Assembly (NCBI RefSeq): GCF_002422095.1
Contig: NZ_DITB01000043.1
Span: 3,271 to 19,910 of the forward strand
From: Flavobacterium sp. UBA6195
GTDB taxonomy: Bacteria; Bacteroidota; Bacteroidia; Flavobacteriales; Flavobacteriaceae
DNA: 16,640 nt
Reading direction: 5' to 3'
Both the position numbers and the translations under genes were made by a program. The notes beneath the pieces were generated by a model. That model was not told the DNA's origin, searched no databases, and worked only from the letters and a program-made list of their open reading frames with translations. Positions 1 to 8,436 of this stretch are shown here, one piece after another; position 1 is the first letter of the stretch, and the number at the start of each line of letters is the position of its first letter.

Positions 1-2993
1 GTACTACGACAGATTTTGATGGTAATTATACTATCAAAGCTAAACAAGGAGAAGTTTTAGTAATTTCTTACACAGGAAAAAAAGCTGTTAGAATTACTAT
101 TGCTGCCGCAAGTTCTTACAATGTGTCTTTAAAAGATGATGTTGTTGAAGGTAAAGAAGTAATTGTTACGGCTTTAGGTATTAAAAAAGAAGAAAAAGCG
201 GTAACGTATGCAGCTCAGTCTGTAAAAGGATCTTCTATGACAGAAGCTAGAGAGTCTAACATCGTTAATGCTCTTTCTGGTAAAATCGCAGGGGTTCAAG
301 TTACTAACTCTTCTGGAGCTGTAGGTTCTTCTTCAAGAATTGTGTTGAGAGGGGCTTCTTCAATTACAGGAGATAACCAAGCTTTGTTTGTTATTGATGG
401 TGTGCCATTTGATAATACAAACTATGGTAATGCTAGTTCAAGTGGAGGTAGAGATTTACCTAATGGTGCTGCAAGTATCAATCCTGACGATATTGAGTCA
501 GTTACTGTATTAAAAGGGCCTACTGCTGCTGCTTTATATGGTATCCGTGCAAGTAAAGGGGTTATCTTGATTACTACCAAATCAGGTAAAAAGAAAGACA
601 AATTTGAAGTTTCTTTCAACTCAAACATTACTTTCTCTAATCCATTATTATTACCAAATTATCAAAACTCTTATGGTCAAGGGGCTACTTCTGATTTCTT
701 TCAATTCGTTGATGGTGCTGGAGGAGGGTATAATGACGGAGTTGATGAAAGTTGGGGTCCTGCTTTAGACAGAGGTTTATCTTTTGTACAATGGGATTCT
801 TATAAATATGGAGGTATGCCAACTCCATGGATTTCTCATCCTAATAACGTGAAAAATTTCTATGATACTGGTGTGGCTCAGTCTAATAGTATTACATTAA
901 TTAGCGGTGGAGAAAACAACAACTTCAGATTATCTATTGGTAATTCTGATGAAAAAGGGATGATTCCTTTTACTGATTTTAAAAAATTCAACGTTGGTTT
1001 CAACGGAAATATGAAGTTAGGTGAAAAATTAACTGCAGGTGCTAATGTTACTTTCTTTAACAATAAAAGTAATAACTTACCTCCTGTAGGTTATAGTTCT
1101 TCTAACGTTGTTCAACAGTTTATTTGGTCTGCAAGAAATGTTAATTTTACGGATTTTAAAAATTGGAGAAACTTGCCATTAGCTCCTGCAGGAACAGCTT
1201 CCGAAGGTACTCCATTAAATTGGAATAACGTTTTCCAAAATAACCCGTATTGGGTATTAGAAACAAATAGAAATACTTTTGATCAAGATAGAGTAACAGG
1301 GTCAACTTATTTGAATTACAAATTCAACGATAAATTATCTATCAATGGTAAATTAAGTTTAGATCACTATTCTCAAAGAGAAACACTTAGAGCTGATGTT
1401 GGTTCTAATGAATACAAAGATGGTTACTATGCTGAAACAGCAAGAAGATATTCTGAAATCAATGCAGAAACAATTTTAACGTATCAAACAGATTTAACTT
1501 CTGATTTAAAATTATCTTTAAACGGAGGGATGAATACTTTAAAAAGAGTTCGAACTAGAGTTCTTGGTGAATTATCAGGAGGTTTAGAGTTACCAGGATT
1601 ATTTACTTTATCTAATGTAAAAGCTAATACTACTCCAAATATTGATAGTGATTATTTTGAACAAAGAATCAATAGTGTACTTGGTTTTGGACAATTATCA
1701 TACAAAAGCTATGCTTTCTTAGATTTTTCAGGTAGAAATGATTGGTCTAGTTTATTACCAGCTAAGAATAATTCATTCTTTTACCCTGCGGTATCAGGAT
1801 CTTTTGTCTTATCTGAAGTTTTAGGTCTTCAAAATGCTAAAGTAAACTATGTTAAATTAAGAGCTGGTTGGTCTAAAGTTGGAGGAACAGGACGATTAGA
1901 TGAGTATTCAACTAATAAAACTTTTAATTTAGCAAATAATAACTTTGGAACGCAATCTTCAGTACCAAATACACAATGGAATCCAAACATTAAACCTGAG
2001 CAAACAATAGGTACAGAATTTGGTGTTGATGTTAATGCATATAACAATAGAGTTCGTTTAGCTGCAACTTATTATTCTCAAAAATCATCGGATTTGATTT
2101 TAGCTCTTCAAGTTGAAGCGGCTTCAGGATTTACATCTTCATGGGAAAATGCTGGGGAAATGACAAATAAAGGTATTGAGTTACAGTTAGGTTTAACACC
2201 TATTAAAACAGATAATTTCTCTTTTGATATTGATTTAAACTTTGCTAAAAACAGAAACGAAGTTACTAGTTTAAGTGGTGCAGATTCATATACACTTGGA
2301 GATCAATGGGGTATGAAATTACAAGCCATTCCAGGTCAAGCTTATGGAGCTATCGTTGGTTTCCCTTATGCAAGAACTGAATCTGGTGACATTATTTATG
2401 AAAATGGATTGCCAAAAGTTAACAACTCGGAGTTAGCTGTATTAGGAAATATTACACCAGATTGGACTGGAGGTGCTAATTTTACATTCAAATACAAAAA
2501 CTTTGATTTAAGTACTCTGGTTGATGCTAAAATTGGTGGAGATATTTTCTCAATGTCTTATATGTGGGGTAGATATGCAGGTACTCTTGAAGAATCTTTA
2601 ATTGGTCGTGAGACTGGTGTGGTTGGTAATGGTGTTGTTTCTGATGGAGCTGGAGGTTATGTTCCTAATAACGTTGTTGTTGATGCTAAAACATTTAATC
2701 AATATGCATACAACTATTCTAACTTTACTGAAAGTGGTATTTTCGATGCTAGTTATGTAAAATTACGTCAAGTTGTTTTTGGATATTCTTTACCTAAAAA
2801 CTGGTTAAAAGGAACTTTTATCCAAGATTTCAAAGTATCAGTTGTGGGTAGAAACTTAGCTTTACTATACAAAAAGGCACCTCATATCGATCCAGAATCT
2901 GCATTCAGTAATGCTAATGGTGAACAAGGTCAAGAATTTGGTCAATTACCATCAGCAAGAACTTACGGATTTAATATTAATGTTAAATTTTAA
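1..2993 (+). CDS. SusC/RagA-family TonB-linked outer membrane transporter (5' end cut by window)
   Basis: This is a large outer-membrane beta-barrel that imports a ligand captured by its SusD partner, powered by TonB. The reading frame is open from base 3, so the gene begins upstream of the window; the GTG at 123 is only an internal codon. About 40 residues before it (DFDGNYTIKA, then LVISYTGKK) are the end of the carboxypeptidase-regulatory-like N-terminal domain typical of SusC proteins. The family signature KEVIVTALGIKKEEKAVTYA follows (about 150-210), then the plug domain (about 230-590, with VLRGASS, FVIDGVPF, VLKGPTAAALYG and GVILITTKSG). The barrel runs to a C-terminal phenylalanine. 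About 996 residues are visible. The SusD-like gene starts 11 bases downstream, so the two are co-transcribed. Substrate cannot be read from sequence. The family assignment is very sure. Confidence 0.96.
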   Translation, partial: TTTDFDGNYTIKAKQGEVLVISYTGKKAVRITIAAASSYNVSLKDDVVEGKEVIVTALGIKKEEKAVTYAAQSVKGSSMTEARESNIVNALSGKIAGVQVTNSSGAVGSSSRIVLRGASSITGDNQALFVIDGVPFDNTNYGNASSSGGRDLPNGAASINPDDIESVTVLKGPTAAALYGIRASKGVILITTKSGKKKDKFEVSFNSNITFSNPLLLPNYQNSYGQGATSDFFQFVDGAGGGYNDGVDESWGPALDRGLSFVQWDSYKYGGMPTPWISHPNNVKNFYDTGVAQSNSITLISGGENNNFRLSIGNSDEKGMIPFTDFKKFNVGFNGNMKLGEKLTAGANVTFFNNKSNNLPPVGYSSSNVVQQFIWSARNVNFTDFKNWRNLPLAPAGTASEGTPLNWNNVFQNNPYWVLETNRNTFDQDRVTGSTYLNYKFNDKLSINGKLSLDHYSQRETLRADVGSNEYKDGYYAETARRYSEINAETILTYQTDLTSDLKLSLNGGMNTLKRVRTRVLGELSGGLELPGLFTLSNVKANTTPNIDSDYFEQRINSVLGFGQLSYKSYAFLDFSGRNDWSSLLPAKNNSFFYPAVSGSFVLSEVLGLQNAKVNYVKLRAGWSKVGGTGRLDEYSTNKTFNLANNNFGTQSSVPNTQWNPNIKPEQTIGTEFGVDVNAYNNRVRLAATYYSQKSSDLILALQVEAASGFTSSWENAGEMTNKGIELQLGLTPIKTDNFSFDIDLNFAKNRNEVTSLSGADSYTLGDQWGMKLQAIPGQAYGAIVGFPYARTESGDIIYENGLPKVNNSELAVLGNITPDWTGGANFTFKYKNFDLSTLVDAKIGGDIFSMSYMWGRYAGTLEESLIGRETGVVGNGVVSDGAGGYVPNNVVVDAKTFNQYAYNYSNFTESGIFDASYVKLRQVVFGYSLPKNWLKGTFIQDFKVSVVGRNLALLYKKAPHIDPESAFSNANGEQGQEFGQLPSARTYGFNINVKF

Positions 2994-3004
2994 TAAAATT
3001 AAAT

Positions 3005-4423
3005 ATGAAAAGAATAATTTATTTATTTATTGCATCAATGGCATTTGTTGCTGTTAGTTGTGATAAGGATTTTGAAGAGATCAATACCTCTCCAAACAGT
3101 CCTTCTACAACTGATCCAAACTTGCTATTGTCAACTGCTATTACTGTTACGCAAAATACCATGTATAATGCGCAGGTTGGTGGTGATATGGGATTATGTT
3201 GGGCTCAACATTGGTCAAAAGTTCAGTACAATGATGAGGAAAAGTATATTCCAAGAAGAGACCTTATGAATGCGGTTTGGACTAACTTATATGCTGGTGT
3301 AATTGCTGAGTCTAAATCAGCTTATGATTTAGCAGTTGAGGCAGGAAATACAAATTTACAGGGAATTTCTTTAGTATTACAAGCTAATGCATTTCAAATA
3401 CTAACAGATGTTTACGGGCCAGTTCCTTTTTCTGAAGCTGTAGTTCCTGGAAATATTAGACCAAAACATGATTCTCAAGAGGAGGTTTATGATGGTATAA
3501 TAGATTTATTAGATAGAGCAGAAGTATTATTTGCTTCTGGTACAGGAGATTTCACATCATCAGCTGATTTAGTTTATGGTGGTGATGTTACTAAATGGAG
3601 AAAATTTGCTGCTTCTCTTAAATTAAAAGCTTTAATGAGAATTTCTAAAAAGAGAAATGTTTCTGCAGACGTACAAAGTTTAGTTGCTTCTGGTTTATTA
3701 ATGTCTTCAAACAGTGATTCTGCTGAGTTAGCTTATACAGCTTCACAACCTGATGCAAACCCAATTTACGAAACAATCGTTTATGGTAACAGAAACGAGT
3801 ACAAAGTAAGTTCTGTTTTAGTATCAACTTTGAATTCATTAATTGATCCAAGATTACCTATCTTCGCTCAAACAAATAATGCAGGTCTATACGTTGGTAA
3901 TACTCCTGGTGTTGAAAATCCTGGTAACTACAATGGTTTTTCTTCTCCTGGAAATAAATACTTAGATCCAACTTTACCTGGTGTTTTCTTATCTTATGCA
4001 CAAGTTCAGTTATACTTGGCTGAAGCTGCAAATGAAGGAATTATACCTGGTGGGGTTACTCAAGCTAAAGTGCATTATGTTAACGGTATTGAGGCTAACT
4101 TCCAATTTAATGGTTTAGGTTCAGCTTCTGTTTACACTTCTAATCCAAGTGTTGATTTTTCATCTCAGTCAGAGGCTAGAGAAAAAATTGGTACTCAAAT
4201 GTGGTTAGCTTTATATGGTCAAGGTATTGAAGCTTGGACTGAATGGAGACGTACTGGGTATCCAGCCTTATCTCCTGTTGCTAATGCTGCAATTGCTCAA
4301 ATTCCTAGCAGATTCTATTTTTCAACAGATTCTCAAAATTACAATCAAGTTAACTATGCTGCTGCTAGTGCTACATTAAGTAATGGAGATACTATGTTGT
4401 CAAATGTTTGGTGGATGAACTAA
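3005..4423 (+). CDS. SusD/RagB-like nutrient-binding outer membrane lipoprotein
   Basis: This 472-residue lipoprotein is the surface lid and ligand-binding partner of the SusC transporter just upstream. It has a lipoprotein signal peptide with a lipobox ending at Cys19 (FVAVSC). The cysteine is followed by DKDFEE, an acidic stretch that resembles the lipoprotein export signal known to send lipoproteins to the cell surface in Flavobacteriia. Family marks are the early NTSPNSPSTTDPNLLL segment, the helical TPR-like region with DVYGPVPFSEA, a late YLAEAANEG helix, and WLALYGQGIEAWTEWRRTGYP near residues 400-420, which is characteristic of the SusD-like_2 (PF12771) subgroup. The start is the ATG 11 bases after the susC stop. 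Ligand unknown; members of this subgroup are not restricted to glycans. Confidence 0.95.
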   Translation: MKRIIYLFIASMAFVAVSCDKDFEEINTSPNSPSTTDPNLLLSTAITVTQNTMYNAQVGGDMGLCWAQHWSKVQYNDEEKYIPRRDLMNAVWTNLYAGVIAESKSAYDLAVEAGNTNLQGISLVLQANAFQILTDVYGPVPFSEAVVPGNIRPKHDSQEEVYDGIIDLLDRAEVLFASGTGDFTSSADLVYGGDVTKWRKFAASLKLKALMRISKKRNVSADVQSLVASGLLMSSNSDSAELAYTASQPDANPIYETIVYGNRNEYKVSSVLVSTLNSLIDPRLPIFAQTNNAGLYVGNTPGVENPGNYNGFSSPGNKYLDPTLPGVFLSYAQVQLYLAEAANEGIIPGGVTQAKVHYVNGIEANFQFNGLGSASVYTSNPSVDFSSQSEAREKIGTQMWLALYGQGIEAWTEWRRTGYPALSPVANAAIAQIPSRFYFSTDSQNYNQVNYAAASATLSNGDTMLSNVWWMN

Positions 4424-4434
4424 AAAAAATGATT

Positions 4435-5373
4435 ATGAAAAAAATATTTAAATTATCTTTATTTACTTTCTTGGCATTGGGATTATTCTCTTGCGAGGAA
4501 GATAGTGATACCTTAACTGGAAATAAAGTTGAGGGTGGTTTACTTGAAAATGTTACCGGAGCTATAACTTATGCGCAAGGTGCACTTGATACTGAAACAA
4601 AATCAGTTTCTCTTTCTGCTTTTCAAGGAAATGAGAAAATTGAAAGTGTTGATGTATACAAACAATATTTTGGTAAAATTAATGTTGGAACTCCAACAGA
4701 AGAAATTGTTTCTTCTAATAAAGTTTTAATGCAAAATATTAGTTTTCCAATTGCAAGTCAACATGAAACAATTTCTTTTGATTTTGGATATTCTGCATTA
4801 GCTTCTGGTCTTACTTTTAATGGTAGTCCTATGTCTACAACAGACGATATTGCTTTGCAAATTGGTGATTACTGGGAGTTAACCTATGTTGCAAATTTAA
4901 CTGATGGTTCTACAGCTCATTTAAGTGCTAAGAAAACCAAAGTTACTGTAGCTTGTGGTTCTTTCTTAGCGGGTAGTTATACTTGTGTTACTACTCGTTT
5001 AGATAATCCTGCTTTAGTGATTGTTTGGCCATTTGAGACTATTACTTCTACTGGTGATGGTGCTTATATTACTTCAACTACTGGTCGTTTTTATTCACCT
5101 GGTGCAGACCCTGGTACTGGAGCTGGTACAACTACTGGAACAACTGTTCTTCAAGTTGATGCAGGTTTTAATTTTAGTGATGTTTGTGGTTCCTTAACAG
5201 TTACCTCTACAAATTTAGGGAATGCATATTCTAATGCTGTATCTCAGTCCGCTGCGCAGAAAGCTGCAAGTTTTGTTGATCCAGTAACAGGAGTAATTAC
5301 TATAGAATATTCTATTGGTTTTAGTGGAAATACTGTATTTCAACCGCACAGAAATGTTTATACACCAAACTAA
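4435..5373 (+). CDS. Uncharacterised lipoprotein of the SusCD operon
   Basis: This is a 312-residue lipoprotein of unknown function. The signal peptide ends in a lipobox with Cys20 (LGLFSC), followed by EEDSD, an acidic start consistent with surface export. The rest is rich in Thr/Ser/Gly and alternating hydrophobic residues, suggesting beta-sandwich domains. A C-terminal part from about residue 172 (VACGSFLAGSYTC) ends in a YSIGFSGN segment. Only three cysteines (174, 184, 251) follow the lipid anchor. I chose ATG 4435 because the hydrophobic signal peptide begins there and the 11-base gap after the SusD stop matches the other spacings in the operon. ATG 4429, two codons upstream, is possible; a start at 4408 inside the SusD gene would put extra charged residues before the signal peptide and is unlikely. 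By position it is probably an accessory ligand-binding or scaffold lipoprotein (inference). Confidence 0.85.
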   Translation: MKKIFKLSLFTFLALGLFSCEEDSDTLTGNKVEGGLLENVTGAITYAQGALDTETKSVSLSAFQGNEKIESVDVYKQYFGKINVGTPTEEIVSSNKVLMQNISFPIASQHETISFDFGYSALASGLTFNGSPMSTTDDIALQIGDYWELTYVANLTDGSTAHLSAKKTKVTVACGSFLAGSYTCVTTRLDNPALVIVWPFETITSTGDGAYITSTTGRFYSPGADPGTGAGTTTGTTVLQVDAGFNFSDVCGSLTVTSTNLGNAYSNAVSQSAAQKAASFVDPVTGVITIEYSIGFSGNTVFQPHRNVYTPN

Positions 5374-5385
5374 TTTTTTAAAATT

Positions 5386-6384
5386 ATGAAAAAAAATAAA
5401 ATTAATATTTTAGCATTATTCTTAGTTTTTGCAAGTGGTTTATTAACAACTTCTTGTAATGAAGATGATGCAACAGGTGACTCTGTTATTGAAGTTAATG
5501 ATGGAAGTGCTTCTGTTTCAGCGGTTTCTCCTTATTTGAATGTTAACTCTGTGAGTACCTTCAACGAAGGAGGATATGATAAAACCATTGAATTTGCTGT
5601 AAATTTAGTGGCTGCACAACCAGTTGATACTTATGTAACAGTTTCTTTAGTTTCTGGAACAGCAACTGAAGATGAAGATTTTGAATTCGATCATCAAGTT
5701 TACATTCCAGCTTGGAGTACTTCTGGTGTTGGTACTGTAACAATCATTGGAGACAGTGAAGATGAAGGTACTGAAACTTTTGCATTAAAAGTTGGTAGTG
5801 AGTTTGATGCTAATATCAAATTGGCTACTACTAATTTGTCTTTCAATATTACTGATTACGGTGATTTAACTTTAGAGTTCGCATGGGATAGAAATATTCC
5901 AGGTTATGCATTTGGATTATGTGATGTAGGTTACGACGTTGACGTTTATGTTTTAGACGAAAATGGAGATGACATTACAGGATATGCTGCCGCAACCAGT
6001 GCTTGCCCTGAAGAATTCACTGTAAGTTTAGGAGATGTTGAAGATGGTGTTTATACTATATATATGAATGTATATGACGACGCAACACTAGCTTCAGTTG
6101 GTATCCCAACTTTTAATATTCCAATGACTATTAATTACTCTAGATACAACTCACCTTTTGCTGGAACTTTTGTTCAAGATGCTGCTGATGCTGTAGATTC
6201 TGATTTTGGAAATACTCCAAACTATGTTCAAGAGTTTATTTATGTTGCTACATTAACTGTAGAAAATGGAATTTTTACTTTCTCTAAAAACGGTCAGTTT
6301 GTTGCTTCTGGTAGAGCAGCAGCTCCTAGAGTAAATATTACTAAACCAGTTAAAAATATTCAAAGAGGTAATTTTTTTAACTAA
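5386..6384 (+). CDS. Calx-beta-like domain lipoprotein of the SusCD operon
   Basis: This is a 332-residue lipoprotein and the last gene of the operon. The lipobox LTTSC puts the lipid anchor on Cys24, followed by NEDDATGDS. Residues about 50-155 look like a Calx-beta-type beta-sandwich: the segment VTVSLVSGTATEDEDFE followed by TVTIIGDSEDEGTETFAL is a typical core of such domains, with acidic residues that could bind calcium. A second part (about 160-250) contains DLTLEFAWDR and another run of Asp-rich strands, and a third (about 258-332) ends in a basic tail (KPVKNIQRG). It starts 12 bases after the previous stop and a strong terminator follows 17 bases after its own stop. Its role is inferred only from position and fold: a surface accessory protein of the SusCD transporter. 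No catalytic motif is visible. Confidence 0.85.
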   Translation: MKKNKINILALFLVFASGLLTTSCNEDDATGDSVIEVNDGSASVSAVSPYLNVNSVSTFNEGGYDKTIEFAVNLVAAQPVDTYVTVSLVSGTATEDEDFEFDHQVYIPAWSTSGVGTVTIIGDSEDEGTETFALKVGSEFDANIKLATTNLSFNITDYGDLTLEFAWDRNIPGYAFGLCDVGYDVDVYVLDENGDDITGYAAATSACPEEFTVSLGDVEDGVYTIYMNVYDDATLASVGIPTFNIPMTINYSRYNSPFAGTFVQDAADAVDSDFGNTPNYVQEFIYVATLTVENGIFTFSKNGQFVASGRAAAPRVNITKPVKNIQRGNFFN

Positions 6385-6401
6385 TTAAAAGTATTTCTTT
6401 T

Positions 6402-6427
6402 AAAAGCCCCTTTTAGGGGCTTTTTTT
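6402..6427 (+). terminator. Rho-independent terminator of the SusCD operon
   Basis: The stem AAAAGCCCC pairs with GGGGCTTTT across a 5-base loop (TTTTA) and runs into a T-tract. It closes the four-gene operon. The upstream A-run could also make it work for the opposite strand. Confidence 0.93.
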
Positions 6428-6444
6428 ATTCCCTATTTTCTCAT

Positions 6445-6452
6445 TACATTTG
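6445..6452 (+). promoter_or_regulatory. Promoter -7 element of the porin gene (TACATTTG)
   Basis: TACATTTG fits the Bacteroidota housekeeping -7 consensus TAnnTTTG exactly. The matching -33 region falls on the terminator T-tract and has no clear TTG. Transcription would start only about 10 bases before the start codon at 6469, giving a very short leader. Confidence 0.6.
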
Positions 6453-6468
6453 CTAATATTTTAATGTA

Positions 6469-8364
6469 ATGAAGATTTACTTATCCATTTTATTTTTGTT
6501 TCTTTCTTCTTTTGTTTTTTCACAAGTTGTTGATGAGGGTGATTTAGAAAAGGGACTACAACAAGGCAAAGAAATAAAGCCTTCTATTAAACTCTATAAA
6601 ATTTATTCTTTAGAGAAAGATACTACTTATGTGGATACTTCTTTGTCAATAAAAAATGAGTATAAATATAATTTTCTTAGAAAAGATATTTTTGGATTGA
6701 TTCCTTTTGCTAATGAAGGGCATACTTACAATGTTTTAAATTTTGGACTTATTCAAAAGAGTATATTACCAAGTTTTGGATTTTCAGCTAAACACTTTAA
6801 TTATTTACAAGCTTCTGATATTAAATATTATTCTGTTCCTACACCGCTAACAGAGTTATACTATAAAACGGTGATGGAGCAAGGTCAGTCATTAGATGCT
6901 TTTCTAACAGTTAACACTAAGCCAAATTTTAATTTTTCTATTGCTTATAAAGGTTTGCGATCTAATGGAAAATACATTAATAACATATCTAGTTCGGGTA
7001 ATTTTAGATTTACAACAAGTTATTTTACTAAAAACAAACATTATTTTTTAAATGCTCATTTTACCGCTCAAGATATTTCAAATCAAGAAAATGGAGGTAT
7101 AATTGATACTAAATTATTCGAGCAAAGTAATCCACCAAATGATCAACGTGATAGACTTGATGTATATTTTAAAGACGCAACCTCACTATTGAAAGGAAAC
7201 CGTTTGTTTCTTGAACATTCTTTTTTCCTAAATAAGAACAATCCAAATAGTTTAGTCTTTACCCATACTTTTAATACTGAATATAAGTTTTTTGAATTTA
7301 CTCAGTCAAGTACAAGTACGCGTTTTGGCGATGCATTTTCAAATAGTATTAATAATAAAACCCGTTTTAATAATTTTTACAATAAAATAGGGCTTGGCTA
7401 TAAAACTAAAAATTTTGGAAGTTTAAATTTTTATATTGATGATAACAACTACAATTATTATTATAATAGTTTAGTTTATGATAACTTAGGGAATATTGTA
7501 GTTCCAAATGCTATCTCTTATAGAATAAATATGTTAGGTGGAAATTATACTTATTTTACAAGCAATTTAACTGCAAAAATTGAATTGGCTCAAACGATTT
7601 CTAATCAGTCAATTTCAAATGTACATGCAATGCTTAATTATACACCTAATGATAATATTAAACTTGAATTTAATTATCAAAAATTAAACAGTTTACCTAA
7701 CTTAAATTATACATTATATCAAAGTAGATATGTAGATTATAATTGGTTAAATAATTTTAAAAATGAAAAACTTAACCAACTTTCTTTTTCTGCCTTTACA
7801 AAATGGTTAAATACTAGTGTGCAATATAAAGTTTTAAATGATCATTTGTATTTTGATAATATAACTGATGATATAACTAAACTTACTGTTAAACCTATGC
7901 AATATGACAAAACCATTAATTATTTTTCAGTAAATGCTAATAAAGACATTAAGTTTTGGAAATTAGGTTTAGATGTCACAGTTTTATACCAAAAAGTAGA
8001 TCAAGCTTCTGATATAGTTAACGTTCCAGAACTTACTACACGTAGCACTTTATACTTTTCAGATCATGTTTTTAAGAAAGCAATGTTCTTGCAAACTGGA
8101 GTTACATTTCAATATTTCTCTAAATATTATGGAAACGATTATAATCCATTAATTGGAGAATTTTATGTTCAAAATGAAACAAAGTTTGGTAATTTTCCAA
8201 TGTTTGATTTTTTCATAAATGCTAGAATTAAACAAACTAGAATTTATCTAAAAGCAGAACATTTTAATTCTTCTTTTACGGGTTATAATTATTATTCCGC
8301 TCCAAATTATCCATATCGAGATTTTATGGTTCGTTTCGGTTTAGAATGGAATTTCTTTAAATAA
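6469..8364 (+). CDS. Putative outer membrane porin (PF14121-like)
   Basis: This 631-residue protein is predicted to be an outer-membrane beta-barrel. It has a cleavable signal peptide (hydrophobic stretch 3-18, likely cut before Gln19 in VFSQ). A short N-terminal stretch precedes a long run of alternating aromatic and polar strands such as NYNYYYNSLVYDN and RIYLKAEHFNSSF, and the protein ends in FGLEWNFFK. The early GHTYNVLNFG segment and the overall length match the flavobacterial 'putative porin' family. No plug domain or TonB box is seen, so it is not a TonB-dependent receptor. It stands alone, with its own promoter after the SusCD terminator. Transported solute unknown. Confidence 0.85.
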   Translation: MKIYLSILFLFLSSFVFSQVVDEGDLEKGLQQGKEIKPSIKLYKIYSLEKDTTYVDTSLSIKNEYKYNFLRKDIFGLIPFANEGHTYNVLNFGLIQKSILPSFGFSAKHFNYLQASDIKYYSVPTPLTELYYKTVMEQGQSLDAFLTVNTKPNFNFSIAYKGLRSNGKYINNISSSGNFRFTTSYFTKNKHYFLNAHFTAQDISNQENGGIIDTKLFEQSNPPNDQRDRLDVYFKDATSLLKGNRLFLEHSFFLNKNNPNSLVFTHTFNTEYKFFEFTQSSTSTRFGDAFSNSINNKTRFNNFYNKIGLGYKTKNFGSLNFYIDDNNYNYYYNSLVYDNLGNIVVPNAISYRINMLGGNYTYFTSNLTAKIELAQTISNQSISNVHAMLNYTPNDNIKLEFNYQKLNSLPNLNYTLYQSRYVDYNWLNNFKNEKLNQLSFSAFTKWLNTSVQYKVLNDHLYFDNITDDITKLTVKPMQYDKTINYFSVNANKDIKFWKLGLDVTVLYQKVDQASDIVNVPELTTRSTLYFSDHVFKKAMFLQTGVTFQYFSKYYGNDYNPLIGEFYVQNETKFGNFPMFDFFINARIKQTRIYLKAEHFNSSFTGYNYYSAPNYPYRDFMVRFGLEWNFFK

Positions 8365-8366
8365 TA

Positions 8367-8390
8367 AGAAGCCTTTTGTCTTGGTTTTTT
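8367..8390 (+). terminator. Weak possible terminator after the porin gene
   Basis: AGAAGCC can pair with GGTTTTT (including G-T pairs) across a loop of about 9 bases, running into T residues right after the porin stop. The stem is weak, so this is a tentative call. Confidence 0.3.
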
Positions 8391-8407
8391 ATTTATAAAA
8401 TTCACAC

Positions 8408-8415
8408 TATCTTTG
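8408..8415 (+). promoter_or_regulatory. Promoter -7 element of the CBS-like gene (TATCTTTG)
   Basis: TATCTTTG matches the TAnnTTTG consensus. A T-rich stretch (8385-8390) lies 17 bases upstream in the -33 position but lacks a clean TTG. The predicted transcript start is about 15 bases before ATG 8437. The element overlaps a TTG codon at 8413 that a gene finder could mistake for the start. Confidence 0.6.
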
Positions 8416-8436
8416 CAAAATAATTCAAAATTTCAG

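Noticed and set aside
123..125. GTG 123 as start of the SusC-like gene
   Set aside because: The frame is open to the window edge and the 40 residues before it belong to the SusC N-terminal domain.
422..628. Several antisense open frames of 60-84 codons (for example 422-628, 878-1063, 1847-2047, 3645-3851, 5561-5743, 8636-8890, 14888-15136, 15328-15513)
   Set aside because: All lie opposite strongly supported genes, have no family-like sequence and no promoter signals; they are by-products of the coding frames.
3030..3269. Same-strand frame of 79 codons within the SusD-like gene
   Set aside because: It lies fully inside the SusD-like gene in another frame and its Leu/Ile/Cys-rich translation is typical of frame-shifted AT-rich DNA.
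4408..4434. Longer start for the third operon gene at ATG 4408
   Set aside because: It would overlap the SusD-like gene and put charged residues ahead of the lipoprotein signal peptide; ATG 4435 fits the signal peptide and operon spacing.
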